Assembly: GCA_020427965.1 (NCBI GenBank)
Contig: JAGQNT010000041.1
Span: 1 to 43,524, forward strand
Length of the DNA: 43,524 nucleotides
DNA from: Candidatus Saccharimonadota bacterium
GTDB taxonomy: Bacteria > Patescibacteriota > Saccharimonadia > Saccharimonadales > UBA4665
Reading direction: 5' to 3'
Each line of letters opens with the position of its first letter. The stretch's first letter is position 1. Both the position numbers and the translations under genes were made by a program. Of this stretch, positions 22,496 through 30,410 are shown piece after piece. The notes under the pieces were generated by a model, which was not told the DNA's origin, ran no database searches, and saw only the letters and a program-made list of their open reading frames with translations.

Positions 22496-22621
22496 ATGAT
22501 TGAAATAGCAATTCTTATCGTATTACTACTTAACTTCGGGTGGCTGATGACGCGTGCAGACAAGATCGTTAAGCTGCTGGAATCTATCAACAGCTCGTTG
22601 AAAGACAAGGGGAGGAAATAA
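22496..22621 (+). CDS. 41-residue membrane micropeptide between groES and groEL
   Basis: ATG 22496 begins one base after the groES stop. The frame runs 41 codons and its TAA (22619-22621) shares an A with the groEL ATG (TAATG). The peptide has a short acidic start, one hydrophobic helix (IEIAILIVLLLNFGWLM, residues 2-18), then an amphipathic basic tail ADKIVKLLESINSSLKDKGRK. The groEL Shine-Dalgarno (GGGGAGG) lies inside its last codons, so all three genes would be coupled. No family recognised. A heat-inducible membrane peptide, perhaps tethering or phage-shock-like, is inference. Lack of its own Shine-Dalgarno is the main doubt. Confidence 0.6.
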   Translation: MIEIAILIVLLLNFGWLMTRADKIVKLLESINSSLKDKGRK

Positions 22622-24246
22622 TGGCCAAGAAAGTATTTTATGATGATGACGCTCGTCGCCGTGTACTTGGCGGGGCAGAGATGTTGTACAACGCCGTCAA
22701 GACAACCATGGGACCAAAAGGTCGCAACGTGGTAATCGGGAATCAGTATGGTTCGCCATCTGTCACGCACGACGGTGTGTCGGTCGCCAAGGGTGTTGAT
22801 ATCGCTGACGTTGATGACGAAACGCTCGGTTACAAAGTTGGTGCCGAATTGATTAAACAAGCTGCCAGCAAGATGAATGATGTCGCGGGTGATGGCACCA
22901 CGACAGTGACCGTGTTGACCTACCACATTCTGAACGAGGCTAACAAGCTGATAGCCGCTGGCCACAACCCAATGCAACTGCGCAAAGGACTAGAAGCTGC
23001 CGCCGCCGATGTCATCAAGCAACTGGACGGTATGGCCGAAGACATCCAGGGCAACAAAAAGCGTGTGGCTGAAGTCGCTACTATCTCTGCCGGTGACAAA
23101 GAAATCGGTAGCTTGATTGCTGAAATAATGGAGGCTGTCGGTCGTGACGGTGTCGTAACTGTCGAAGAAGGCCAGGGCCTGAAACTGGAAAAAGAAATTG
23201 TTGAGGGTTACACCTTTGACCGCGGCTACGTCAGCCCCTACATGGTGACTGACACTAATCGTATGGAAGCGGTGTACGACAAGCCGGCCGTAGTAGTGAC
23301 CGACAAGAAGATTAGTTCGATCCAGGAGTTCTTGCCACTTCTAGAAAAACTGGCGCAAACAGGCAAGAAAGACCTGGTATTGATTGCTGATGATGTCGAA
23401 GGCGAAGCTCTGGGCACACTGATCTTGAACCGCCTGAAGGGCGTGTTTAACACCGTTGCCATCAAAGCGCCAAGCTTCGGTGACCGCAAGAAAGATATCC
23501 TGACCGACATTGCCATTTTGACCGGCGCGACAGTCATTACCGACGACCAGGGTCACACGTTTGAAAACGTTGATCTAGATGTAGTTGGCTCGGCCCGCAA
23601 AGTAATTGTGTCCGATGGCTCGACGACTATTATTGAAGGTGGCGGTACGGTGACCGAAGTTAATGCACGTATCAAACAGCTGGGTGCGCAGGCAAAACTA
23701 GCCAATAAGTATGATCGTGACTCACTAGAACAGCGCCGTGCAGATTTGTCGGGCAAGGTTGCAGTTATCAAGGTTGGTGGGGCGACCGAAACCGAGATTA
23801 ATGAGAAGAAAGACCGCGTTGACGACGCTGTTCACGCTGTGAAAGCGGCACTGGCTGAGGGTATTGTGCCTGGCGGTGGTGTGACGCTCATAAATCTATC
23901 TGCCTCAGTTTCTGATGATGCCGCTGGAGCGCAACTGCTAAAGAATGCACTGGAGCAACCATTCCGCATCCTCATGTCAAATTCTGGCCTGAATGCAGAC
24001 GAATGGCTGCCGCTGGTCAAGAAGGGCAAGCCAGGACAGGGCGTTGATGTTAACAAGCCCGAAAAGCTCGTCGACTTGAAGACAGCCGGAGTAGTTGACC
24101 CCGCCCGAGTAACCAAAGAAGCTGTCCAAAACGCAGTTTCGATTGCTGGTACGGCCATGACTATGGGTGCATTGGTCGTCGATGTGCCCGAACCAAAAGA
24201 GCCAGGCAACGGCGGTGCAGGTGCCATGGCCGGCCTAGACATGTAA
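22621..24246 (+). CDS. groEL: Chaperonin GroEL
   Basis: A 541-residue GroEL ATPase chaperonin. KKVFYDDDARRRVLGGAEML, then VKTTMGPKGRNVVIG, DGVSVAKG, the nucleotide-binding VAGDGTTTVTVL (about residues 83-94), the apical domain with VEEGQGLKLEKEIVEGY, VPGGGVTLI, and the equatorial domain return with ALVVDVPEPKEP. The C-terminus is GNGGAGAMAGLDM instead of GGM repeats. GGGGAGGAAATA precedes ATG. Confidence 0.97.
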   Translation: MAKKVFYDDDARRRVLGGAEMLYNAVKTTMGPKGRNVVIGNQYGSPSVTHDGVSVAKGVDIADVDDETLGYKVGAELIKQAASKMNDVAGDGTTTVTVLTYHILNEANKLIAAGHNPMQLRKGLEAAAADVIKQLDGMAEDIQGNKKRVAEVATISAGDKEIGSLIAEIMEAVGRDGVVTVEEGQGLKLEKEIVEGYTFDRGYVSPYMVTDTNRMEAVYDKPAVVVTDKKISSIQEFLPLLEKLAQTGKKDLVLIADDVEGEALGTLILNRLKGVFNTVAIKAPSFGDRKKDILTDIAILTGATVITDDQGHTFENVDLDVVGSARKVIVSDGSTTIIEGGGTVTEVNARIKQLGAQAKLANKYDRDSLEQRRADLSGKVAVIKVGGATETEINEKKDRVDDAVHAVKAALAEGIVPGGGVTLINLSASVSDDAAGAQLLKNALEQPFRILMSNSGLNADEWLPLVKKGKPGQGVDVNKPEKLVDLKTAGVVDPARVTKEAVQNAVSIAGTAMTMGALVVDVPEPKEPGNGGAGAMAGLDM

Positions 24247-24267
24247 GAGAGTCTGCTGTCTAATTTC

Positions 24268-25278
24268 TCAGCCGTCGACTGAGACAACCTTGACGTGAAC
24301 CCTAGTCTCTTGGTTGGTCTTTGTGGACTTAGCGGGAGTAGGACTGGCTGTCACTGTCTTGGAGGTTTCTGCGGATGACACTGAATTCACAGGTGGAGTA
24401 GCCATGGACGCAGACAGCTCAGCCTGGTCGAGTACATACTCGATAGTCTGCAAGCGTTGTTTGCGTTCCTGTTGGAGTAAGGTATCTCGCTCAAAAAGCT
24501 GTTGAATTTCCGGTGAATGAACCCGGTATCGGTTTACGTACCATACGATCACAACCCCGATCTGGTAGCTAATAATCATGGGGACGGCAAGTAGTGCCAT
24601 ATCCTGTGCTCGAGGCGAAGGGTTGATAATTGCCCCCGCAATGAAAGAAAAAAGGATGACCCATCGCTCTTGCTTCAACAATGTCCTTACACGCAGTGGC
24701 TTGATTCGGTTGATAAAGTAAATTATCAAGGGTACCTGGAACATGAGCGAAGAGCCAAGCAAGTAAAGTATCACGAATGATAGATATGACTGAATGGTGA
24801 TGAGTGCTGAAATATCTGAAGTATTAAATTGGTTGAGGAGAAAGTTTAAAGCGGCTGGTAGGCCGATAAAGTAACCAAACAATATGCCAAGCAATGCTAG
24901 TACACCTGATGTGATACTTCCTAAAACAATAAACCGCGTCGGATGCTGTCCAATGACTGGTTGCAGGTAGCGCAGCATTTGATAGATAATGATCGGAATA
25001 CTTAGCACGATCCCAACGTACAGACAAACACGAAACAAGAAGTCAATGCCGCCGCCAACAGTGGTGTAGATAAATTGCTGACCGTTAGCAGGCTTAAGCA
25101 ACCAGTGCACAATCTGTTGTTCAAAAGCATATGCAACAAAACTCCAGCCCACAACCGAGGCACTCACAATGAAAACCCGCCGTCTTAATTCCAGCAAATG
25201 CTCGAGAAAAGGCAGTCGGAGTGGATCGTTATTTTGTGGACGAAGTCTTTTTTTTGCCGCTGTCTTTTTCTTGTTCAT
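24268..25278 (-). CDS. tatC: Sec-independent protein translocase TatC
   Basis: A 336-residue TatC, receptor of the twin-arginine system. LPFLEHLLELRRRVF (residues 22-36) is the conserved cytoplasmic start; six hydrophobic segments follow up to about residue 245. The TatC core is normally about 240-260 residues, so the last ~80 residues, ending in a Thr/Ser/Val-rich cytoplasmic tail, are extra. The assigned start overlaps the tatA 3' end by 50 nt in another frame without a clear Shine-Dalgarno; a later start is possible but would cut the basic N-terminus. Confidence 0.9.
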   Translation of the reverse strand: MNKKKTAAKKRLRPQNNDPLRLPFLEHLLELRRRVFIVSASVVGWSFVAYAFEQQIVHWLLKPANGQQFIYTTVGGGIDFLFRVCLYVGIVLSIPIIIYQMLRYLQPVIGQHPTRFIVLGSITSGVLALLGILFGYFIGLPAALNFLLNQFNTSDISALITIQSYLSFVILYLLGSSLMFQVPLIIYFINRIKPLRVRTLLKQERWVILFSFIAGAIINPSPRAQDMALLAVPMIISYQIGVVIVWYVNRYRVHSPEIQQLFERDTLLQQERKQRLQTIEYVLDQAELSASMATPPVNSVSSAETSKTVTASPTPAKSTKTNQETRVHVKVVSVDG

Positions 25279-25438
25279 CGGCCGAATCGTTCATGCCTTT
25301 CCTGAGCTCCTTCATGGACTCACCAAGACTCCTCGATAGTTCGGGCAGCTTTTTGCCTCCGAAAAGTAATAGTGCGATCAACAAAATGACAATTAGCTCC
25401 GGTGCACCTAGATCTAAGAAAGCGAAGTTTGAAACCAT
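25229..25438 (-). CDS. tatA: Sec-independent translocase subunit TatA
   Basis: A 69-residue TatA/TatE-type pore subunit. Short N-terminus, single helix APELIVILLIALLLFGGKKLPEL (about 12-34) with the FG hinge, amphipathic helix RSLGESMKELRKGM, and an acidic then Lys/Ser-rich tail. Likely operon with tatC. Putative Tat leader on the hydrolase at 6064-7173 gives it at least one candidate substrate in the window. Confidence 0.9.
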   Translation of the reverse strand: MVSNFAFLDLGAPELIVILLIALLLFGGKKLPELSRSLGESMKELRKGMNDSADEQEKDSGKKKTSSTK

Positions 25439-25536
25439 TGGTTTTCCCTCAATTGTTACCCTTAACAGTCATTACTATAGTATCACATCTGATGCTATGT
25501 GAATACTTCTGAAAGACGCAAAATGACAGCGTAATT

Positions 25537-25563
25537 CCAATACTATACTAAGTATAGTATTGG
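25537..25563. repeat. AT-rich perfect palindrome (AATACTATAC type)
   Basis: CCAATACTATACT, one base, AGTATAGTATTGG: 13-bp arms. It lies between the 3' end of the 25572 gene and the tatA promoter region. The core AATACTATAC/GTATAGTATT recurs as an inverted repeat at the HxlR gene (33555-33595), and a close variant occurs at 38503-38533. It could be an operator or an AU-rich terminator. Confidence 0.55.
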
Positions 25564-25571
25564 GTATTTTT

Positions 25572-25985
25572 CTAGTTCTGCTGAGTGAAGTAGTTGATTT
25601 CGTTGACGATGTCGAGCAGAGCTTGGGCACGAGCCTTGTCGTCGGTGATTGCCTGGGCGGCGTCGTAGGCGTCTTTGACCAGGTCTTTATTGTCAGATGC
25701 CTGGATCATCATCATGGTAGTGCGGAATTTCTCTTCGGGAGTTTGGTCTAGGTGACCAACGAGTGGGGTAAGTTGCCGTAGTGCATTTTGCTTGATGTCG
25801 AGTAAGTCATCGGCATTACCATTGGATGGCGCTGGTGCAGAAGGCGTAGCCGCGTGTTCGGCGGGTGCTTCCTCTTTGTGTTCATCAACTGGTGGCGCAG
25901 GTGCTGCTGCGTCGCCGACCACTGCATCACTCGGCGGATTGCTCATCCAGTCGTCTTTAGAATTATTATCGTTGTTACCAAACAT
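25572..25985 (-). CDS. Unknown acidic soluble protein
   Basis: A 137-residue protein. Residues 1-55 are Asp/Ala/Pro-rich and disordered; 57-135 form a helical domain (DDLLDIKQNALRQLTPLVGHLDQTPEEKFRTTMMMIQASDNKDLVKDA...). No known family; the distribution (low-complexity N-terminus plus small helical domain) suggests a protein-interaction module. GGGAGGGCAC just before ATG is a good ribosome binding site. Confidence 0.6.
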   Translation of the reverse strand: MFGNNDNNSKDDWMSNPPSDAVVGDAAAPAPPVDEHKEEAPAEHAATPSAPAPSNGNADDLLDIKQNALRQLTPLVGHLDQTPEEKFRTTMMMIQASDNKDLVKDAYDAAQAITDDKARAQALLDIVNEINYFTQQN

Positions 25986-26065
25986 GTGCCCTCCCTGGTA
26001 ATTTGCGCTGTTGCTTAGGCTATACTATACATAAACCACGACGCTAAGCACAAGGAGTTTTCGGT

Positions 26066-27106
26066 ATGTTGGATGATCTGAAGCTGATTCATGAACGTGA
26101 CTCCCAGGACACGCTCGGCACTGCCGAGAACCAGTGGATGCAGCTGGAGCGTGAATACAACCCAAAAATTTACGATAATTTTCAGCCAGCTCACATCGTT
26201 TATTGTGGCATGGGTGGTTCCGCACTCGCGGCTGCGCTTAGTACAAGTTGGCCTCGCTACAAAATTCCCTTCGAACTTGTACGTAACTACGACATCCCAG
26301 CGTATGTTTCTGACGAGACCCTTTTCATTGCCTCCAGTTATTCTGGAAACACCGAGGAAACGCTACACGCATTATCTATTGCCGAAGAACGAGGTGCTAA
26401 AATTTTAGTCATTTCAAATGGCGGCAAGCTACTGGATCATGCCAAAAAACACGATTATCCAACGATCTCTGTCGATCAAGTGCGCGGACCACGCTACGCG
26501 GTTCTGGGTGAACTGAAGGCGTTAGTCAGTTTACTGCGCCCTTATAATGTTTTTGCCGCCGAAGGCATCGACGACATACTCCACAAGACCATCGAATTCT
26601 TAAAAGAAGCCGTTACAGAATGGGTGCCAACCGTTCCAACCGCTTCAAATCCAGCGAAAATGCTGGCTCAAGAATTGATAGGCCAATCAGTGGCGGTCTA
26701 TGCCGGACCCAGCCTGTTCCCGGCTGCCTACAAGTGGAAGATTGATCTTAATGAGAACGCCAAGCAGCTGGCCTGGACTGATGCCTATCCCGAGTTTAAT
26801 CACAACGAATTTTTAGGTTGGACTAAACAGCCAGTTCAAAAGCCGTATGTGGTGGTGGAGCTTCGTAGTAACTTGGAACACCCCCGAACGCAACGGCGCT
26901 TTATGGTTACCGAGCGATTATTGTCAGGTATGCGTCCGGCACCACACGTGGTAAATGTACCGGGTGAAACATTACTCGAACAACTTGTCTGGGCAGTTGC
27001 CTTTGGCGATTTTGTGTCCCTGTATGTGGCGATCCTCAGTGGCGTTAATCCGGGTCCTGTCGAGCTAATGGAGAAGTTTAAGCTCGAGATGAACGCTAAG
27101 ACTTAA
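26066..27106 (+). CDS. Bifunctional phosphoglucose/phosphomannose isomerase family protein
   Basis: A 346-residue SIS-domain isomerase. HIVYCGMGGSALAAAL (about residues 43-58) begins the first SIS domain, followed by FIASSYSGNTEET and ILVISNGGKL; the C-terminal domain has WKIDLNENAKQLAW and EFNHNEFLGW, with a catalytic Glu/His. It should interconvert fructose-6-P with glucose-6-P and/or mannose-6-P, supplying the mannose branch used by the ManC gene at 28448. AAGGAG lies 9 nt before ATG; TATACT is further upstream. Convergent with, and overlapping by 11 nt, the epimerase gene. Confidence 0.88.
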   Translation: MLDDLKLIHERDSQDTLGTAENQWMQLEREYNPKIYDNFQPAHIVYCGMGGSALAAALSTSWPRYKIPFELVRNYDIPAYVSDETLFIASSYSGNTEETLHALSIAEERGAKILVISNGGKLLDHAKKHDYPTISVDQVRGPRYAVLGELKALVSLLRPYNVFAAEGIDDILHKTIEFLKEAVTEWVPTVPTASNPAKMLAQELIGQSVAVYAGPSLFPAAYKWKIDLNENAKQLAWTDAYPEFNHNEFLGWTKQPVQKPYVVVELRSNLEHPRTQRRFMVTERLLSGMRPAPHVVNVPGETLLEQLVWAVAFGDFVSLYVAILSGVNPGPVELMEKFKLEMNAKT

Positions 27107-28445
27107 TCTGCAGTCGTTTTTCTTCTGTTTGGAAGAGGCCTAGTTCGTCGTCTGCTTGCGCCAGCACTTCATCAACGATTTTCTTGGACACAGCAGTGCC
27201 ATAAATATTTCCGACGGATGCCATATCTTTGTTGTTGACGGCACCTTTTATTATTTCGACGATAAATTTACTGTCGATTGGCGGAGCGGGGATATTGCTG
27301 CCCGCCAAGAAAGATTCGCCACGGTCAGAACCGAAACGTAGGGTGACGCACGGCACACCAAGAATGTTCATCTCCTCTTGCATGCTGCCGGAGTCGGTTG
27401 CTACGACGGCGCACTTGCGCATGGCGGCGATCACGTCGCGGTAGTAGGGCCAGACGTCGGAGTAGATGAAGGTTTCAGGAAACTCTTTTGCAAGACCCTC
27501 GATACGTTGACGCAAACCAAACTCATCAATGGCTGCCTCAGTTCCGAATAGTGAAATCAATAGCACTGAGTGGCCATCTCGGATGAGTTGTTCCATGGCA
27601 TCAATCAGGACGATAAAACGTTGCTCGTCTTGTGTGTTCTCGCGTCGATGAATGCAAACACGGATAAACTCACCGTTTTCTAACTGCGGATACTTTTTGA
27701 AAATAGTTGATTTCTCAGAGTCGGCGATGGCGGCAACTGTTGCATCAGCGACCGTATTGCCTACAACTTTGATAGTTTTTGGATCAAAACCTTCTGCCAG
27801 CATAAACTCACGGTCGAGCTCTACCGCTGCAGCGTGGAAGCCGGAAGCGGGTTCAGAAACGCGTGTGTTGTATTGTTCTGGGTACGGTTCCATGCTGCCG
27901 AGTTCGTAATTTTCGCGTTGTTGCATGGCCTCGTAGTACGTATTCCAGTCGAACTTACCAGCTTTAAATTCATCGTAGAATTGCTGGTAGACCGTCGTCT
28001 TGGGAGTGAGTGTGCGAATACCCGCCTCGACGTGACAACAGGCCACGCGGTGCATAAACGAGCCGAGACCAATTGCCATCGATGTGCTGGTGTCACCATG
28101 AATGTAGGGGATTGGAGTTTTATCGACCGAGTGTAGGTACTCGATAACTTCTCCAAAACGTTCGATCATCTGGGCAACCTTTTGGTTGAGATTGCCATCT
28201 ATCTTTAGATGAATGTCGACCTCCAGACCAAACTCTTCTTCCATGCCGCCACTGTAGCGGAAGTCGTAATGTTGGCCGGTATGACAGAGTAGCACCAGCT
28301 CGCCGCGGTTCTTGAGCTCCCAATAAATCGGGGCTTGTTTAATGATGTCGGGTTTGGTTGCAATGGTTACGATGTGGACGAGTTTTTTGTCGGAGTCGCT
28401 GATTTTCTTGATTGCCGATGGTTCAAAGTAGTTTGGTGCTTTCAT
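27096..28445 (-). CDS. wecB: UDP-N-acetylglucosamine 2-epimerase (WecB-like)
   Basis: A 449-residue non-hydrolysing epimerase, UDP-GlcNAc to UDP-ManNAc. IVTIATKPDIIKQAPIYWEL, then LLCHTGQHYDFRYSGGM, YIHGDTSTSMA, CCHVEAGIRT and the C-terminal TDSGSMQEEMNILGVPCVTLR match the family. About 37 extra residues (TPKTTVYQQFYDEF...GSMEP) follow HVEAGIRT, making it longer than the usual ~370. ATG 28445 is 2 nt after the manC stop; an overlapping GTG (28451, GTGA) is an alternative start. Operon manC-wecB for surface glycans. Confidence 0.88.
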   Translation of the reverse strand: MKAPNYFEPSAIKKISDSDKKLVHIVTIATKPDIIKQAPIYWELKNRGELVLLCHTGQHYDFRYSGGMEEEFGLEVDIHLKIDGNLNQKVAQMIERFGEVIEYLHSVDKTPIPYIHGDTSTSMAIGLGSFMHRVACCHVEAGIRTLTPKTTVYQQFYDEFKAGKFDWNTYYEAMQQRENYELGSMEPYPEQYNTRVSEPASGFHAAAVELDREFMLAEGFDPKTIKVVGNTVADATVAAIADSEKSTIFKKYPQLENGEFIRVCIHRRENTQDEQRFIVLIDAMEQLIRDGHSVLLISLFGTEAAIDEFGLRQRIEGLAKEFPETFIYSDVWPYYRDVIAAMRKCAVVATDSGSMQEEMNILGVPCVTLRFGSDRGESFLAGSNIPAPPIDSKFIVEIIKGAVNNKDMASVGNIYGTAVSKKIVDEVLAQADDELGLFQTEEKRLQIKS

Positions 28446-28447
28446 AA

Positions 28448-29521
28448 TCACAGGTAGTTATTGAGGCCTTTCGATTTCATTGATTCGAGTACTTTCTTGA
28501 TATCCTGGTCGTTGTCTTTGTTGAGCACCAGCAGGGCATCATCAGTAGAAATAATTGCGATATTGTCCAGTCCGACCGTTGCGATCAAACGATCGTCCGT
28601 GCTCATCACCAGGCAGTTGGCACTGTCGACATCAATGTGTTCGCCACCCTGATGAACCATGTCATTGCCGTCAAACTCAGCCAACAAGTTGTGAAGTGCT
28701 TGCCAGTTGCCAATATCACTCCATTTAAAATCGGCCGGGATGAGGGCGAGGGGATATTTTTTGGAGTCGATAATTTCAATCTCGTGAAGCTTGACAGGCA
28801 CTTTCATGAAGGCCTCAACATCTCCAGAGTCAATAAATTCGTCAGTCCATTTAATAATTTCGGGATCGGCGTCTTTATAGGCCTCGATCAGAGTCTTGGC
28901 CTTGAAGCAGTAGTAGGCGGCATTCCAGTAGTACTCACCGGTTTTTAGGTATGATTTTGCAACCGCTAGGCTTGGCTTTTCGACGTACTTTTCGACGGTA
29001 TAGACAAGCGGATCTTCCTGAAATACTTCGTCAATTTTGATGTAGCCAAGTCCTGCGTCAGGCCGACTGGGCTTAATACCAACCAGGGCAATATTGTTGG
29101 AGTGTTCCTCGATAAATCCGTATGTTTCGTGCATTGCTGTCTGGAATTCGTCCGATCCGGTTACCGCATGATCAGAGGCCAGGCTGAAAATCACTGCTTC
29201 CGGATCTCGTCTGTAAATGGTTGACGCAAACAAGGCGAAGGCGGCAGAGGTACCGCGTGTAACGGGCTCGACAATAATGTTCTCTGCTGGAATACTCGGG
29301 AGCAGTTCCTTGATCTTAGCGGCATATTCACCAGAGGTGGATACGAAAATGTTTTCGGGTTTTACCGCACCTTTTAAGCGATCGACGGTTTCGTCTATGA
29401 GAGTTTTGTCGCTAACGAACTTTTGCATTTGTTTTGGTAGATTGCGCCGACTTAGTGGCCACAAACGCGTACCTTGGCCACCTGCAACTACCACCGCGTA
29501 GCGATGCGAAGTATCGGTCAT
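28448..29521 (-). CDS. manC: Mannose-1-phosphate guanylyltransferase
   Basis: A 357-residue nucleotidyltransferase making GDP-mannose from GTP and mannose-1-P. AVVVAGGQGTRLWPLSRRNLPKQ (residues 10-32) is the signature pyrophosphorylase motif; VEPVTRGTSAAFALF, SLASDHAV and the VEKPS loop follow, and KWSDIGNWQAL is conserved in ManC/GMP. It lacks the C-terminal isomerase domain of bifunctional enzymes, and that activity may come from the PGI/PMI gene nearby. A TATAAT lies about 55 nt upstream; AAGGA precedes ATG. Confidence 0.92.
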   Translation of the reverse strand: MTDTSHRYAVVVAGGQGTRLWPLSRRNLPKQMQKFVSDKTLIDETVDRLKGAVKPENIFVSTSGEYAAKIKELLPSIPAENIIVEPVTRGTSAAFALFASTIYRRDPEAVIFSLASDHAVTGSDEFQTAMHETYGFIEEHSNNIALVGIKPSRPDAGLGYIKIDEVFQEDPLVYTVEKYVEKPSLAVAKSYLKTGEYYWNAAYYCFKAKTLIEAYKDADPEIIKWTDEFIDSGDVEAFMKVPVKLHEIEIIDSKKYPLALIPADFKWSDIGNWQALHNLLAEFDGNDMVHQGGEHIDVDSANCLVMSTDDRLIATVGLDNIAIISTDDALLVLNKDNDQDIKKVLESMKSKGLNNYL

Positions 29522-29682
29522 TTATACAGTTTTCCTTCTTAGTGTAGTGATTTTGATCAGTCTCACTTATATTCATTATACCGCTAGACTAGCGAATCTG
29601 GCCCAGACGGCATGTTAAATTTACATCCACTCTTGAGCACGTCCTTCAGAGGACCAACACTATACTTCCAGGGAATGTCCAC

Positions 29683-29688
29683 TATAAT
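29683..29688 (+). promoter_or_regulatory. -10 box setting the start of the DUF1361 gene
   Basis: TATAAT ends 7 nt before ATG 29696. The transcript would begin at or next to that ATG, excluding the in-frame ATGs upstream. Confidence 0.6.
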
Positions 29689-29695
29689 TAGTGAC

Positions 29696-30382
29696 ATGAC
29701 ATCCACACGGTTTTCGGGCGGTATAGCAGCCATTCGAGTTTTGTTGATGGCAAGCATCGTCTGTTTGCTGTTTTATGCCTTTCGAATGTACCGACTTGGC
29801 GAGGTTGTATTTAGTTATTTGCCGTGGAACTTGTTTCTTGCCTGGATACCGCTGTTGTTGATGGTGGTACTAGTGCGTTTACTTCGCAAGCAGGCGTGGT
29901 CAAATTGGCCAGCGCTACTGACGACGCTCGCCTGGCTACTGTTTCTGCCCAACAGCTTTTATATGGTGAGTGACTACATTCACCTGCAAGAGCTAACAGC
30001 CGACCGCATTCTGTACGATGTGGTGCTGTTTACGATGTTTGTTGCCACGGGGCTTTTGCTGGGCTACTCGAGTGTATTCCTATTTCACATGGAGCTTCTA
30101 AAACGGGTTAATCGCTACACGGCGGCGCGCATTATTTCGGCGGTGCTGCTGCTGTGCAGTTTTGCAATTTATCTGGGCAGGGATTTGCGGTGGAATAGTT
30201 GGGACGTGCTGTTTCATCCGCAAGGCTTACTGTTTGACCTATCCAACCAATTACTGCACCCATTTGCGTACGGCGATATGGTGAGTACGGTGCTGCTATT
30301 CTTTGCACTGACAGGCGGTTTGTACTATGTCGGTTGGCGATTGGTGAGCGTTGCACTCCAAATTACTCCACGCAAGGCTTAG
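29696..30382 (+). CDS. DUF1361 family membrane protein
   Basis: A 228-residue membrane protein with about seven helices. The conserved DUF1361 block LLFLPNSFYMVSDYIHLQEL (near residue 85) and the following LYDVVLFTMFVATGLLLGY identify the family; function unknown. It lies divergent from manC, so a link with surface glycans is possible but unproven. The start at 29696 is chosen because TATAAT overlaps the earlier in-frame ATG region and would give a leaderless mRNA. Confidence 0.8.
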   Translation: MTSTRFSGGIAAIRVLLMASIVCLLFYAFRMYRLGEVVFSYLPWNLFLAWIPLLLMVVLVRLLRKQAWSNWPALLTTLAWLLFLPNSFYMVSDYIHLQELTADRILYDVVLFTMFVATGLLLGYSSVFLFHMELLKRVNRYTAARIISAVLLLCSFAIYLGRDLRWNSWDVLFHPQGLLFDLSNQLLHPFAYGDMVSTVLLFFALTGGLYYVGWRLVSVALQITPRKA

Positions 30383-30410
30383 CCTCTCTACCTCTGGTAT
30401 ACTGACAGTA

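Noticed and set aside
30351-30410. Earlier start of argS at 30351
   Set aside because: It lies inside the DUF1361 gene and upstream of the TATACT box; ArgRS homology begins at 30411.
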